Assembly (NCBI GenBank): GCA_900466005.1
Contig: UEGQ01000013.1
Coordinates: 124,001-188,000, forward strand
Reading direction: 5' to 3'
DNA: 64,000 nt
From: Hyphomicrobiales bacterium
GTDB lineage: Bacteria > Pseudomonadota > Alphaproteobacteria > Rhizobiales > Rhizobiaceae
In this document: one piece after another, positions 1 to 8,914 of the stretch
Layout: every line of letters starts with the position of its first letter
How positions within the stretch are numbered: the stretch's first letter is position 1
Translations under genes and position numbers: made by a program
Notes under the pieces: generated by a model
What the model was told of the DNA's origin: nothing
The model's database searches: none
What the model saw: the letters and a program-made list of their open reading frames with translations, nothing else

Positions 1-1311
1 GATCCACTCACCTTCCTTGCGGGAATAGTCGAGGTAGAGCATCGACGCGACGGCATCGACGCGAAGTCCGTCGAGATGGAATTTCTCCGCCCAGTAGAGG
101 GCGTTGTTGATGAGATAGGACAGCACCTCGATGCGGCCGAAATTATAGATCGCGGTGTTCCAGTCGGGGTGGAAACCCTTGCGCGGGTCCTCGTGCTCGT
201 AGAGCGCGGTGCCGTCGAACCAGCGAAGCCCGTGTTCGTCGGTGGGGAAATGGGCGGGCACCCAGTCGAGGATGACGCCGAGCCCCACCTTGTGGCAGCC
301 GTTGACGAAGCGGGCGAAGCCCTCCGGTTCCCCGAACCGTGCGGTCGGCGCGTAAAGCCCCGTCGTCTGGTATCCCCAGGAAGGGTCGTAGGGATGCTCC
401 GTGACCGGCAGGAACTCGATATGGGTGAAGCCCATGTCGACGCAGTAGGGGATCAGCCGGTCGGCGAGCTCGTCCCAGCTCAGCAGCCCTCCGTCGTCAC
501 GCCGTTGCCAGGAGCCCGCATGGACCTCGTATACGCTCATCGGCTGGCGTCGCTTGTCGACGGATGCCCAATGCTTGCGGTGCGGCTCGTCCTCCCAGGT
601 CTGGTCGAGTTCGGCGGCGGTGATGGAGGCGTTCTTCGGACGCAGTTCCGCCTTTCGGGCATACGGGTCCGCCTTGAGCGGCAGAAGTTCGCCATTCTTG
701 CCGATGATCTCGAACTTGTAGGCCGATCCGGGCCGGACGTCCGGCGCGAATATCTCCCATATCCCGGTGTCGCGGCGCAACCGCATCACGTGCCGGCGGC
801 CGTCCCAGTCGTTGAAATCCCCGACCACGGAAACCCGTCGCGCATTCGGCGCCCAGACGGCGAAGTGGAATCCGTCGACCCCCTGATGGCGCATCGGATG
901 GGCACCCATCTTGTCGAACAGGCGCAGATGCGATCCCTCGCGCAGGAAGTAGTCGTCCATGGGGCCGAGCACCGGCCAGAAGCTATAGGGATCGGTGACC
1001 ATCCATTCGGCATCGCCGCGGGTGGCGCGATAGCGAATGGGCTGGAACGTGGCGATCGAAACGGGGCCGTCAAAAAAGCCCGCCGGATGCAGGCAGGCCA
1101 GAGTTCCGATCGGCGTACCGTCGAGCGCGAAAGCCTCGATCGTCTCCGCCCCCGGCACAAAACAGCGGGCCCGGAAACCGGAGCCCGCGTCGTGTACGCC
1201 GAGAACGGCGAAAGGATCCATGTGTTGCCCGTTGACGATGGCCGCGATGTCGGCGGCGGATGGCTGCTCCGTCTGGCCGGTCTTCCCGGCCTTTTTCGGC
1301 GCTTTCGTCAT
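1..1311 (-). CDS. glgB: 1,4-alpha-glucan branching enzyme, 3' part missing at window edge
   Basis: Makes alpha-1,6 branches in glycogen by cutting and transferring alpha-1,4 chains (GH13). The first 437 residues are present; family members run to about 730, so the C-terminal part lies beyond base 1. The N-terminal region carries the carbohydrate-binding (CBM48) segment with the pattern WAPNARRVSVVGDFNDW, followed by the start of the GH13 barrel. The segment DGLRVDAVASMLYLDYSR is visible near the cut end; its second Asp, about residue 419, matches the catalytic nucleophile of the family. The start ATG at 1311 shares one base with the glgP stop (TGATG), so the two are translationally coupled. 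glgC and glgA usually follow in Rhizobiaceae. Confidence 0.95.
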   Translation of the reverse strand, partial: MTKAPKKAGKTGQTEQPSAADIAAIVNGQHMDPFAVLGVHDAGSGFRARCFVPGAETIEAFALDGTPIGTLACLHPAGFFDGPVSIATFQPIRYRATRGDAEWMVTDPYSFWPVLGPMDDYFLREGSHLRLFDKMGAHPMRHQGVDGFHFAVWAPNARRVSVVGDFNDWDGRRHVMRLRRDTGIWEIFAPDVRPGSAYKFEIIGKNGELLPLKADPYARKAELRPKNASITAAELDQTWEDEPHRKHWASVDKRRQPMSVYEVHAGSWQRRDDGGLLSWDELADRLIPYCVDMGFTHIEFLPVTEHPYDPSWGYQTTGLYAPTARFGEPEGFARFVNGCHKVGLGVILDWVPAHFPTDEHGLRWFDGTALYEHEDPRKGFHPDWNTAIYNFGRIEVLSYLINNALYWAEKFHLDGLRVDAVASMLYLDYSRKEGEWI

Positions 1312-3773
1312 CAGGCTCTCCAAATGTCCGCGGTGTATTGTCTGATCGTGCGGTCTGAGGAGAACCAGCCCATCCGGGCGGTGTTGCGGATCGTCTTGGA
1401 ATACCAGGAGGACGCATCCGTCCAGATCGAGTCGACCTGGCGCTGCGCCTTTGCGTAAGCGTCAAAGTCGGCAGCCACCATGAACCAGTCGTGCTGGAAG
1501 AGGCCGTCCACGAGGCCCGAGAAGCGGTCACGGTCATCGGGCGAGAAGACGCCCGCCGAAATCGCCGAGAGGGCTTGGGCCAGTTCGGGTGAGGATTCGA
1601 TCATTGCCCGCGGATTGTGTCCGTCGGAGCGGGCGGCCGCAACTTCCTCGGCGGTCATTCCGAAGATCACGATATTCTCCTCCCCGACATGTTCAAGCAT
1701 CTCGACATTGGCGCCGTCGAGCGTGCCGATCGTGAGCGCCCCGTTCAACGCGAACTTCATGTTTCCGGTTCCCGAAGCCTCCATCCCGGCAGTCGAGATC
1801 TGCTCCGAGAGGTCTGCGGCCGGCACCATGATCTCTGCCAGCGAGACGTTGTAGTTCGGGATGAAGACCACCTTCAGGAGGCCGCGTACCGAAGGGTCGT
1901 TGTTGATCACGCGCGCCACGTCGTTGGCGAGCTTGATGATCAGCTTGGCGTTGTGATAGCTCGGTGCCGCCTTGCCGGCGAGCAGCTTCACCCGTGGCAC
2001 CCAGTCTCGCTCGGGATGCGAGCGGATCTGGTCGTAGAGCGAGACCGCCTCGATGATGTTGAGCAGTTGCCGCTTGTATTCGTGGATGCGCTTGATCTGG
2101 ATGTCGAAGAGCGCCGAGGGGTCGATGCGCACGCCCATGCGGCTCAGCACCAGATTGGAAAGCCGCTCCTTGTTGGCGCGCTTGATTGCCGCGAATCTCT
2201 CCTGGAAGGCGGGATCGTCGGCGAAGTTGTCGAGCGGGCGGAGTTTCTCGACATCGTCCTTGAAATCGGCGCCGATCGCTTCCGTGATGAGGTCGGTTAG
2301 CCCGGGATTGCACTGCATCAACCAGCGGCGCGGCGTGATGCCGTTCGTCTTGTTGTTGATGCGGTCCGGATAGAGCTTGTGAAGGTCGGCAAATACCGTC
2401 TGCTTCATGAGGTCTGTGTGAAGCGCGGAGACGCCGTTGACACTGTGGGAGCCCATGAAGGCGAGATTGCCCATCCGCACGCGACGGCTGCCGCTCTCTT
2501 CGATCAGCGAGATGTGGGCAATCTCCTGGTCGCCGAAATGCCGGCTGCGGCGGGCATCGAGCAGTACCTTGGCGTTGATCTCGTAGACGAGCTGCATGTG
2601 GCGCGGCAAGAGGCGCTCGAAGAGCGGCACGGGCCAGCTTTCCAGCGCCTCTGGCAGCAGCGTGTGGTTGGTATAGGAGAAGGTCCGCCAGGTGATGTCC
2701 CAGGCCTGGTCGAAGTCCAGCCCGTGCATGTCGCAGAGAAGGCGCATCAGTTCGACGACCGAAACCGCCGGGTGGGTATCGTTCAACTGGATCGCCACCT
2801 TGTCCGGCAGCGAGGCGAGGGCATTGCCCTGCTGCAGGTGCCGCCGCAGGATATCCTGCAGCGAGGCGGAGCAGAAGAAGTATTCCTGGCGCAGGCGCAG
2901 TTCCTGCCCGGCCGGCGTGGCGTCGGCGGGATAGAGCACGCGGGTCAGCGTTTCGGCTTTGTTGCTCTCGCGCAGCGCGCCGATATGGTCGCCGGCGTTG
3001 AAGGCGTCGAGAAGGATCGGGTCGATCGGCTGGGCGGACCAGAGGCGCAGCGTGTTGACGCGGGCGCCGCGCCAGCCGACGACCGGCGTGTCGTAGCCGG
3101 TCGCAATAACCCGCTCGGCGGGTTTCCAGACATAGCGGCGCGGCTCGTCGGGGCCGCCGTTCGTCTCCACCGCACCGCCGAATCCGATTTCGTAGGAGCT
3201 TTCGCGACGCTCGAATTCCCACGGGTTGCCGTGGGCGAGCCAGGTTTCGGGAAGCTCGACCTGCCAGCCGTCGGCCATCTGCTGGCGGAACAGGCCGTGG
3301 ACGTAGCGGATGCCGTAGCCGTAGGCCGGAATGCCGACGGTCGCCATGGATTCCATAAAGCAGGCGGCGAGCCGACCGAGGCCGCCATTGCCGAGCGCCG
3401 CATCCGGCTCCAGTTCGGCGATGACGTCGAGATTGACGCCGAGCGAGGCGAGCGCCTGGCGGACTTCGTCCATCAGTCCGAGATTAGAGACCGCATCCCG
3501 CATCAGGCGACCGATCAGGAACTCCAGCGAGAGATAGTAGACCCGCTTGCCGTTCGTCCTGTAGGCCTCCCGCGTGGAGTCCATCCATTTGTCGATGATG
3601 CGCCCGCGGATCGCCAGAATAGTCGCGGTCAGCCAGTCGTGCGGCGTGGCAACCTTGGCGTCCTTGCCGATCCCGTAAGTCAGGTGCTCGATGATTTCCG
3701 CGGCAAGAACGTCGGGACTGGAAATGCGGGGTTTCGGTTGCAGCAGATCGGCATTGCCTTTGGGCTTCGTCAT
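1311..3773 (-). CDS. glgP: Glycogen phosphorylase
   Basis: Releases glucose-1-phosphate from the non-reducing ends of glycogen with a pyridoxal-phosphate cofactor (GT35). With the start at 3773 the protein is 820 residues, normal for the bacterial family; an upstream in-frame start at 3824 would add 17 Arg-rich residues that do not look native. The PLP-lysine segment EASGTGNMKFALNG and the glucan site LGNGGLGRLAACFMES are intact. It is the promoter-proximal gene of a glgP-glgB operon with a one-base overlap. A short dyad lies about 50 bp upstream. The Shine-Dalgarno match is weak, so the exact start is less certain than the function. Confidence 0.96.
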   Translation of the reverse strand: MTKPKGNADLLQPKPRISSPDVLAAEIIEHLTYGIGKDAKVATPHDWLTATILAIRGRIIDKWMDSTREAYRTNGKRVYYLSLEFLIGRLMRDAVSNLGLMDEVRQALASLGVNLDVIAELEPDAALGNGGLGRLAACFMESMATVGIPAYGYGIRYVHGLFRQQMADGWQVELPETWLAHGNPWEFERRESSYEIGFGGAVETNGGPDEPRRYVWKPAERVIATGYDTPVVGWRGARVNTLRLWSAQPIDPILLDAFNAGDHIGALRESNKAETLTRVLYPADATPAGQELRLRQEYFFCSASLQDILRRHLQQGNALASLPDKVAIQLNDTHPAVSVVELMRLLCDMHGLDFDQAWDITWRTFSYTNHTLLPEALESWPVPLFERLLPRHMQLVYEINAKVLLDARRSRHFGDQEIAHISLIEESGSRRVRMGNLAFMGSHSVNGVSALHTDLMKQTVFADLHKLYPDRINNKTNGITPRRWLMQCNPGLTDLITEAIGADFKDDVEKLRPLDNFADDPAFQERFAAIKRANKERLSNLVLSRMGVRIDPSALFDIQIKRIHEYKRQLLNIIEAVSLYDQIRSHPERDWVPRVKLLAGKAAPSYHNAKLIIKLANDVARVINNDPSVRGLLKVVFIPNYNVSLAEIMVPAADLSEQISTAGMEASGTGNMKFALNGALTIGTLDGANVEMLEHVGEENIVIFGMTAEEVAAARSDGHNPRAMIESSPELAQALSAISAGVFSPDDRDRFSGLVDGLFQHDWFMVAADFDAYAKAQRQVDSIWTDASSWYSKTIRNTARMGWFSSDRTIRQYTADIWRA

Positions 3774-3822
3774 GTCTTCGCCAGCACTTCTTTCGTTGCG
3801 TCGGAACGTTGCGCGGGGTGAC

Positions 3823-3836
3823 AACCACGTGTGGTT
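3823..3836. promoter_or_regulatory. Short dyad upstream of glgP
   Basis: AACCAC-GT-GTGGTT, six-base arms around two bases, lies 50 bp upstream of the chosen glgP start. It could be an operator, but six-base arms occur by chance in GC-rich DNA and no regulator gene is adjacent. Confidence 0.25.
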
Positions 3837-3954
3837 ACCGCTGCCAGTTTACGCATCGTTGCGAAGCACGTGCAACAGACGAATTCCGCAAGCGCGAAAA
3901 TGACCACCGCACCTGTCGGTGAGGAGACGACGGTTTTTCAATCGGGCAAAAGAC

Positions 3955-3982
3955 AAAAAACCGCGCCGTTTCCGGCGCGGTT
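3955..3982 (-). terminator. Intrinsic terminator of the vWA/TadG-like gene
   Basis: On the minus strand an eight-base GC stem (CCGCGCCG / CGGCGCGG, extended by two A-T pairs) with a four-base loop is followed by a run of six T. It sits about 30 bases after the stop of the gene at 4013-5206. Confidence 0.85.
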
Positions 3983-4012
3983 CCACGGATGTGCCGATTT
4001 TGCGGTTGCGGT

Positions 4013-5206
4013 CTAGTTGGTGAGCCGGGTCATGGTCTCGGTCGCCTTTTCGCCGATCTCCTGGAAGGCGGCGACGAGGTCGGCCGCATTCTGGGCGTCG
4101 AAATAGTGCGACGTGTCGGTCGCACAATACTGCAAGAGAGCCTGTCCTCGCTCCGGCGCCATGAAGGCGATGGTGTAGATCTCTATGCCCGCAGTCTTCG
4201 CCGAGTCGCAGGTCTTCTTCGTCGCGGTATCTGCGCTGGTATAATTGTTGTCGCCGTCGGTCATGAAGACGATGAACTTGCTCGGGCTCGTCTCGCCGTT
4301 CATCTTTTGATGGGCCGTGTTCTCGCCGCTGCCGGCAAGGGCCTTGTAGGCGGTCGCCATCGCGGCCGAGGAATCGGTACCCCCGGTGGCCGTCAGTGCG
4401 TCGACATATTTGACCACATTTGTCGTGCCCCAGGCGAACGAGGTCGGCGTCTGCATCGAACTGTTGTAGGAGACGGCCGCCGTGCGGACGTACTTTGCGT
4501 CCGGATCGGCCGTGTTGAGCTGGGCCGCCAGATCCTTGACCGCGAATTTCAAGGCCTCGATCTTGGTGTAGTATTTGGTGCACGAATAGGACCAGCCATA
4601 TCGTGTGTAGCACGTGCCCGCATACGTCTCGTTCGTGTTCTCGCCCATCGAGCCTGAACGGTCGAGGACCATGTACATCGAAAGCGGGTTCTTGGTCTCG
4701 GCCGTGGCGCTCTGGGCCGAACTCGTGACGCTCACACGAACCGTCTCGTAACCGAGGAGTCCGGTCAGCGGGGTCATCGGCACGTCGTAGTAGCTGTTCA
4801 CCGTAACGTCATAGATTTCGCCCGAGCCGTTCGGCGTGCGCTCGACCGTGCCGACGGCAGCTTCCTCGAGCTTCGCCTGCATCTCCTCTTCCGTCAGGCC
4901 GAGTTCGTCTGCACTCGGTGCGATGCTGTTGGCCGTCTGCCCCGCTATGAACTTCTTGGCGAGTGCGATCGCCTCGGCGTCCGTGAGGCCCTTGCCCGAC
5001 ATCGCCGCCGCCGCGGCGAGGGCCGCGGAATCCGCCGCGTCCTGCAGGGCGCTCTTGACCTGGACGAGCTTCGTCAGGTCCATCGCCACACCGGCCGCTG
5101 CCAAAGACACTGGCAGTAGCAGCGCGGTCATCACGCCGAAATTGCCACTGCGGTCCTTCAGGAAACGCAGGAAAGTACGCTCATTCTCACCGAGGCCGAT
5201 CATCAT
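4013..5206 (-). CDS. TadE/TadG-like protein with von Willebrand A domain
   Basis: 397 residues. The N-terminus has a short cytoplasmic segment with KDRSGNFGVM, then one hydrophobic helix at about 25-43 and an Ala-rich helix (ALQDAADSAALAAAAAMSG), the layout of TadG/TadE pilin-like proteins that stay anchored in the inner membrane. Residues from about 175 to the end form a vWA domain with the MIDAS motif DRSGS at 182-186, a later TGGTDSS threonine and MTDGDNN. No other tad/flp pilus gene is in the window, so a role in pilus assembly is not supported by context; adhesion or another envelope function is equally possible. Start is either of two consecutive ATGs at 5206 and 5203. Confidence 0.85.
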   Translation of the reverse strand: MMIGLGENERTFLRFLKDRSGNFGVMTALLLPVSLAAAGVAMDLTKLVQVKSALQDAADSAALAAAAAMSGKGLTDAEAIALAKKFIAGQTANSIAPSADELGLTEEEMQAKLEEAAVGTVERTPNGSGEIYDVTVNSYYDVPMTPLTGLLGYETVRVSVTSSAQSATAETKNPLSMYMVLDRSGSMGENTNETYAGTCYTRYGWSYSCTKYYTKIEALKFAVKDLAAQLNTADPDAKYVRTAAVSYNSSMQTPTSFAWGTTNVVKYVDALTATGGTDSSAAMATAYKALAGSGENTAHQKMNGETSPSKFIVFMTDGDNNYTSADTATKKTCDSAKTAGIEIYTIAFMAPERGQALLQYCATDTSHYFDAQNAADLVAAFQEIGEKATETMTRLTN

Positions 5207-5469
5207 GTTCTTCCGTCGTCGAAGGGTGATGGAAAGCTAATAGACGGAAGACCTTCTCTTCGGATTAAACGAAACGGTAAAATTTTAGCGAAAGCTGCTT
5301 TAGACGATTGTTCAAACGGTCGGATTCCGGGGCTTTCACACGTTCGCGGGACGCTCAGACGCAGGCACCGGATGAGCGGTCAACGCCAAGCCGATGATCC
5401 GGCTGGACTTTTCGCAAGCGAGGGCGAAGCGGAGGCACCGCCTGCGCGCCGGTGCAAGAAAATGTTGGG
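5207..5469. other. 263-bp gene-free gap
   Basis: The gap lies upstream of the vWA gene (minus strand) and downstream of the transglutaminase gene. The half next to the vWA gene is AT-rich and presumably holds its promoter, but I see no clear -35/-10 pair. The other half has only weak GC hairpins without a U-tract. Confidence 0.5.
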
Positions 5470-6348
5470 CTAGCTCGTCGGAACGACGTCCACCGCCTGG
5501 ATCGTCTGCTGTCCGCCGTAACTCTTCAGAACGCCGATGACGGGCGCGACGTCGGCGTAGTCGCGTCCATAGGCGACCACGACGTGATCGGTTCCGGCGG
5601 CGATGTCGTTGGTCGGATCGAGTTCGATCCATCCGGTGGCCTTGCCGCACCAGACGCGAACCCAGGCATGCATGGCGTCCGCACCTTCCAACCGTTCCTG
5701 GCCCGGTGGCGGGATCGTCCGGAGGAAGCCGCTGACGTAGCCGGCGGGAATACCGAGGCTTCTGAGTGCGATGATCATCACGTGGGCGAAGTCCTGGCAG
5801 ACGCCCCTTTTCAGCGCAAAGGCGTCCTTGGGCGGTGTATCGACCGTGGTGGCATCCGGGTCGTAGCGGAAGTCGGCGTGGATCCTGGCGCAGAGGCTCT
5901 CGGCAAGCTGCCTCACCGTGCGGGCGCGGTCGAGATCGGTCCGGGCATAGCCGGCAATCGCCGCCACTTCGGGCAGTCGCGGACTCGGCCCCAGAAAATG
6001 GTGCGGAGAATTCGCATCGAGCGACCACAGTGTCGTCAGTTCCTCGGCGAGGCCGTCGAGGGTCGGGGAGAAATCGGCCTGGATCGGCTGGGCGTCGACG
6101 ATGACTCTTGCCTGCATGCGGATGTCGAGCCGCGGATGGGGGGAGCGCAGTGCGATCGCTGTCGCCGGATGGCCGAAGAAGTCGACGAAACGTGTGGTTT
6201 CGTCCGGCTCCGGCTCGATCGTCACGGCTCCGGCGACGAGCCGCTGGCGGCCCGGAAGCGAAAGCGGCAGGACGCGCAGGATGTGATGCGATCCGGAGGC
6301 CGGAACGTCATAGCGATAGCCCATGTGCAGTGAGAGATCGTATTGCAT
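5470..6348 (-). CDS. Transglutaminase-like cysteine peptidase family protein
   Basis: 292 residues. The N-terminal half matches the bacterial transglutaminase N-domain (begins YDLSLHMGYRYDVPASGSHH). The C-terminal half has the papain-like triad of the superfamily: Cys184 in KRGVCQDFAHV, His227 in DAMHAWVRVW and Asp244 in IELDPTND. In bacteria such proteins act as peptidases or amidases more often than as cross-linking enzymes. It starts only three bases after the stop of the ATP-grasp/alpha-E gene, so the two are one operon. The pairing is known in many bacteria and has been proposed, by comparative genomics, to make and process a peptide; no substrate can be read from the sequence. Confidence 0.9.
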   Translation of the reverse strand: MQYDLSLHMGYRYDVPASGSHHILRVLPLSLPGRQRLVAGAVTIEPEPDETTRFVDFFGHPATAIALRSPHPRLDIRMQARVIVDAQPIQADFSPTLDGLAEELTTLWSLDANSPHHFLGPSPRLPEVAAIAGYARTDLDRARTVRQLAESLCARIHADFRYDPDATTVDTPPKDAFALKRGVCQDFAHVMIIALRSLGIPAGYVSGFLRTIPPPGQERLEGADAMHAWVRVWCGKATGWIELDPTNDIAAGTDHVVVAYGRDYADVAPVIGVLKSYGGQQTIQAVDVVPTS

Positions 6349-6351
6349 GGG

Positions 6352-8763
6352 TTATCCGAGATAGGTTTGGGCGAGCATGTCCGACAGCCTCTCCAGATCC
6401 CGCTCGAAATCGTGATAGACGTTACTGCCCATCATGTCCGCGGTCATGACGGAGAGGCTCGACTGCAGACGCGTCGCCTCGCGCAGCAGCGGCGACATCT
6501 GGCCGTTCACGCGCGCGCCGGGGAGCTGTTCCATCTCGACACGGATTTCGTTCAGCTGGAAGAGGATCGAGCGCGGATTCAACGGGTCCAGCGCCAGCAG
6601 GTCGGTGACGGTCAGGCGTGTGGTGCTGACATTGTAGCGGCGGCGATGGGTCATGACGTTGTCGCCGATCTCGAGCAACATGTCCAAGGCGCCGTCCGGC
6701 GCGTCGGCGCCGGTCATGTGCCCGAGCAGGCGGGTCATGTGCAGCCCGCGCTCCAGGTAGCGGCCGATCGCGAGGAAACGCCATCCGGTGAAGCGGTACA
6801 TGTTCTCGTGCACCAGTCCGGCGAAGCCCGCGAGCTTGCGCAGCAGGATGGTCATGGCGTGCGTCGCGTCGTCGCCGGCCTTGACCGTCTCACAGAAGCG
6901 CCGTGCCGTCTTCGCCAGATCGTTGAGCGCCAGCCAGCCGTCCGGGGAAAAACGGTCGCGGATATTGCTTGCGGAATAGACCGCGCTGTCGACGTTGCCG
7001 ACGAGGCTTTCCGGGACGCCACGGTCCATGGCGATGTCGAGCGTTGCGAGATAGCGGGCGACATAGGCGAGCAGTGGCTGGCCGGGGTCGGCGGACTCGG
7101 CGAAACGGGCATGCCAGGCGCGGAGAATGCGCAAGGCGCCTTCCGCCCGCTCGATGTAGCGTCCGAGCCAATATAGATTGTCGGCCGCACGACTCGGCAG
7201 GCTGCCCGGCATGTTGCGGGGCACCTCCGTGTCGGTCGGGAGCAGCGTCGTGGGCGCGACCGGATTGGCGCTGACGATCCAGACGTCGGCGGCACCGCCA
7301 CCCGACTGCATGGCGATTGCCGCGGTATCGCTGCCGTTCCCGATCCGCGCGAAACCCCCCGGCATGATCTGCCAGCCGTCGCGTGTCCGGGCGGCATAGA
7401 CCCGCAAGCTCATCGGCCGCGGCGTGAGCTTGCCGTCCACCATCGCCGGCGTGGTCGACAGCGTGACGGCTTCCTGGCCGACAAGCCGGGCCCCGTCGGT
7501 GGAGAGCCATTCCGTGATCGAGTGGCGGGCGCTGTTGCGCAGCGTCGAGCCGAGCACCGACTGGCCGTTGTCGTCGAAGAATGGAAGCCGCGAAAAAGCG
7601 GGACCGATCACCATGCGGTCGACGTTGGCGGCGACATGGGCGCGCTCCGCCGTCTGGCCGCACCACCATGTCGCGATCGTCGGGAGGGCGAGGTCCTCAC
7701 CGAGAAGCCTGCGGCAGATGCCGGGAATGAAGGCGAGCAGGGCGCGGGTTTCGAGGATGCCGGAGCCGAGCGCGTTGACGAAGGAGACCGAGCCGTTGCG
7801 CACGGCCTGCACCATCCCCGGCGTGCCGATGCGGGAATCCTGGTCGAGCTCCAGCGGGTCGGCATAGGCTGCGTCGAGCCGGCGCCAGAGCACGCTGACC
7901 GGCTTCAGTCCCGCGACGGTCCGCACCATCACGCGTCCGTCGACGATGGCGAGGTCCTCGCCTTCGAGGAGCATGATGCCGAGATAACGGGCGATGAAGG
8001 CGTGCTCGAAATAGGTCTCGTTCGCCGGTCCGGGGGTGAGCACCGCGACGCGATCCTCGGAGCCCCGCCGTTGCTCCATCAGGGCCTCGCGGAAGGCGCC
8101 GAAAAAGGAGGCCAGGCGATGCACTCGGGTTTCGCCGTAGAGTTCCGCGAAGGCGCGGCTCGCCGCGACACGGTTTTCCAGGGCGAAACCGGCGCCGGAG
8201 GGGGCCTGGGTGCGATCGGCGAGCACCCACCAGTTGCCGTCCGGGCCGCGGCCGATCTCGAAGGAGCAGAAGTGCAGGAAATGGCCGCTGGTCGGCCGCA
8301 CGCCGACGAGCGGGCGCAGGAATTCCGCATTGCCGGCAATCAACGCGGGCGGCAGGAAGCCTTCCTGCACCAGCCTGTTCTCGCCGTAGATGTCCGCGGT
8401 GATCGTCTCGAGCAGGTTGGCCCGCTGCACCAGTCCCGCGGCGATCGATTGCCATTCCTTCTCGTCGATCAGCACTGGGATATGCGAGAAGGGCCAGGCG
8501 CGGTCGCTGCTGCCGGTCGCACCATAGGCCCGGTAGAAAACCCCGGCATCCCGCAGATAGCGGTCGGCGCGGGCGAAGCGTTCGTGCAGTTCATGATCCG
8601 GCATCGCGTCGATCGCCGCGACGAAGGAGCGCCAGACAGGACGGATATTGCCCGAGGGGTCGACCATTTCGTCGGCGACGCCCGGCAGCGGGCTGTATCC
8701 TGCCGTTCGTCCTGTTCTGGTGTCGTCTGCCGCAGCGTCGTCCGCGGCCGGAAGGCTGGTCAT
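6352..8763 (-). CDS. Fused circularly permuted ATP-grasp and alpha-E domain protein
   Basis: 803 residues. About residues 40-480 resemble the circularly permuted ATP-grasp family (formerly DUF404/DUF407), with blocks such as FYRAYG, ENRLVQEGFLPP, VGVRPTSGHFLHFCSFEIGR and ALGSGILETRALLAFIPG. About residues 500-800 are the helical alpha-E domain (DUF403), starting LPSRAADNLYWLGRYIERAEG. These two are separate genes in many bacteria and fused here. ATP-grasp enzymes form amide or peptide bonds by acyl-phosphate chemistry, so a peptide ligase is the favoured guess. The transglutaminase gene follows after three bases. The start at 8763 is the best in-frame ATG; an alternative further in cannot be excluded. 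Confidence 0.9.
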   Translation of the reverse strand: MTSLPAADDAAADDTRTGRTAGYSPLPGVADEMVDPSGNIRPVWRSFVAAIDAMPDHELHERFARADRYLRDAGVFYRAYGATGSSDRAWPFSHIPVLIDEKEWQSIAAGLVQRANLLETITADIYGENRLVQEGFLPPALIAGNAEFLRPLVGVRPTSGHFLHFCSFEIGRGPDGNWWVLADRTQAPSGAGFALENRVAASRAFAELYGETRVHRLASFFGAFREALMEQRRGSEDRVAVLTPGPANETYFEHAFIARYLGIMLLEGEDLAIVDGRVMVRTVAGLKPVSVLWRRLDAAYADPLELDQDSRIGTPGMVQAVRNGSVSFVNALGSGILETRALLAFIPGICRRLLGEDLALPTIATWWCGQTAERAHVAANVDRMVIGPAFSRLPFFDDNGQSVLGSTLRNSARHSITEWLSTDGARLVGQEAVTLSTTPAMVDGKLTPRPMSLRVYAARTRDGWQIMPGGFARIGNGSDTAAIAMQSGGGAADVWIVSANPVAPTTLLPTDTEVPRNMPGSLPSRAADNLYWLGRYIERAEGALRILRAWHARFAESADPGQPLLAYVARYLATLDIAMDRGVPESLVGNVDSAVYSASNIRDRFSPDGWLALNDLAKTARRFCETVKAGDDATHAMTILLRKLAGFAGLVHENMYRFTGWRFLAIGRYLERGLHMTRLLGHMTGADAPDGALDMLLEIGDNVMTHRRRYNVSTTRLTVTDLLALDPLNPRSILFQLNEIRVEMEQLPGARVNGQMSPLLREATRLQSSLSVMTADMMGSNVYHDFERDLERLSDMLAQTYLG

Positions 8764-8914
8764 GTGTTTTCCAAGGTTCCCGGGCGCTCAGACGCACCTT
8801 GCCCGTGGCCCGGCTATAGCCGAGACGGTCATCGCCGACAATCCGGCAGACAGTGCCTGCCGGAAAAGCCCGATGCAAGCCTCCCGGAAACGGTCACCGG
8901 TGTCGGGACCGGCC
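8764..8914. other. Gap between manC and the ATP-grasp gene
   Basis: Both neighbours read leftward. A perfect eight-base inverted repeat (TCCGGCAG / CTGCCGGA, loop seven) is at 8842-8864 downstream of manC; without a T-run it is only a possible terminator. The promoter of the ATP-grasp operon should also be here but is not recognisable. Confidence 0.4.
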
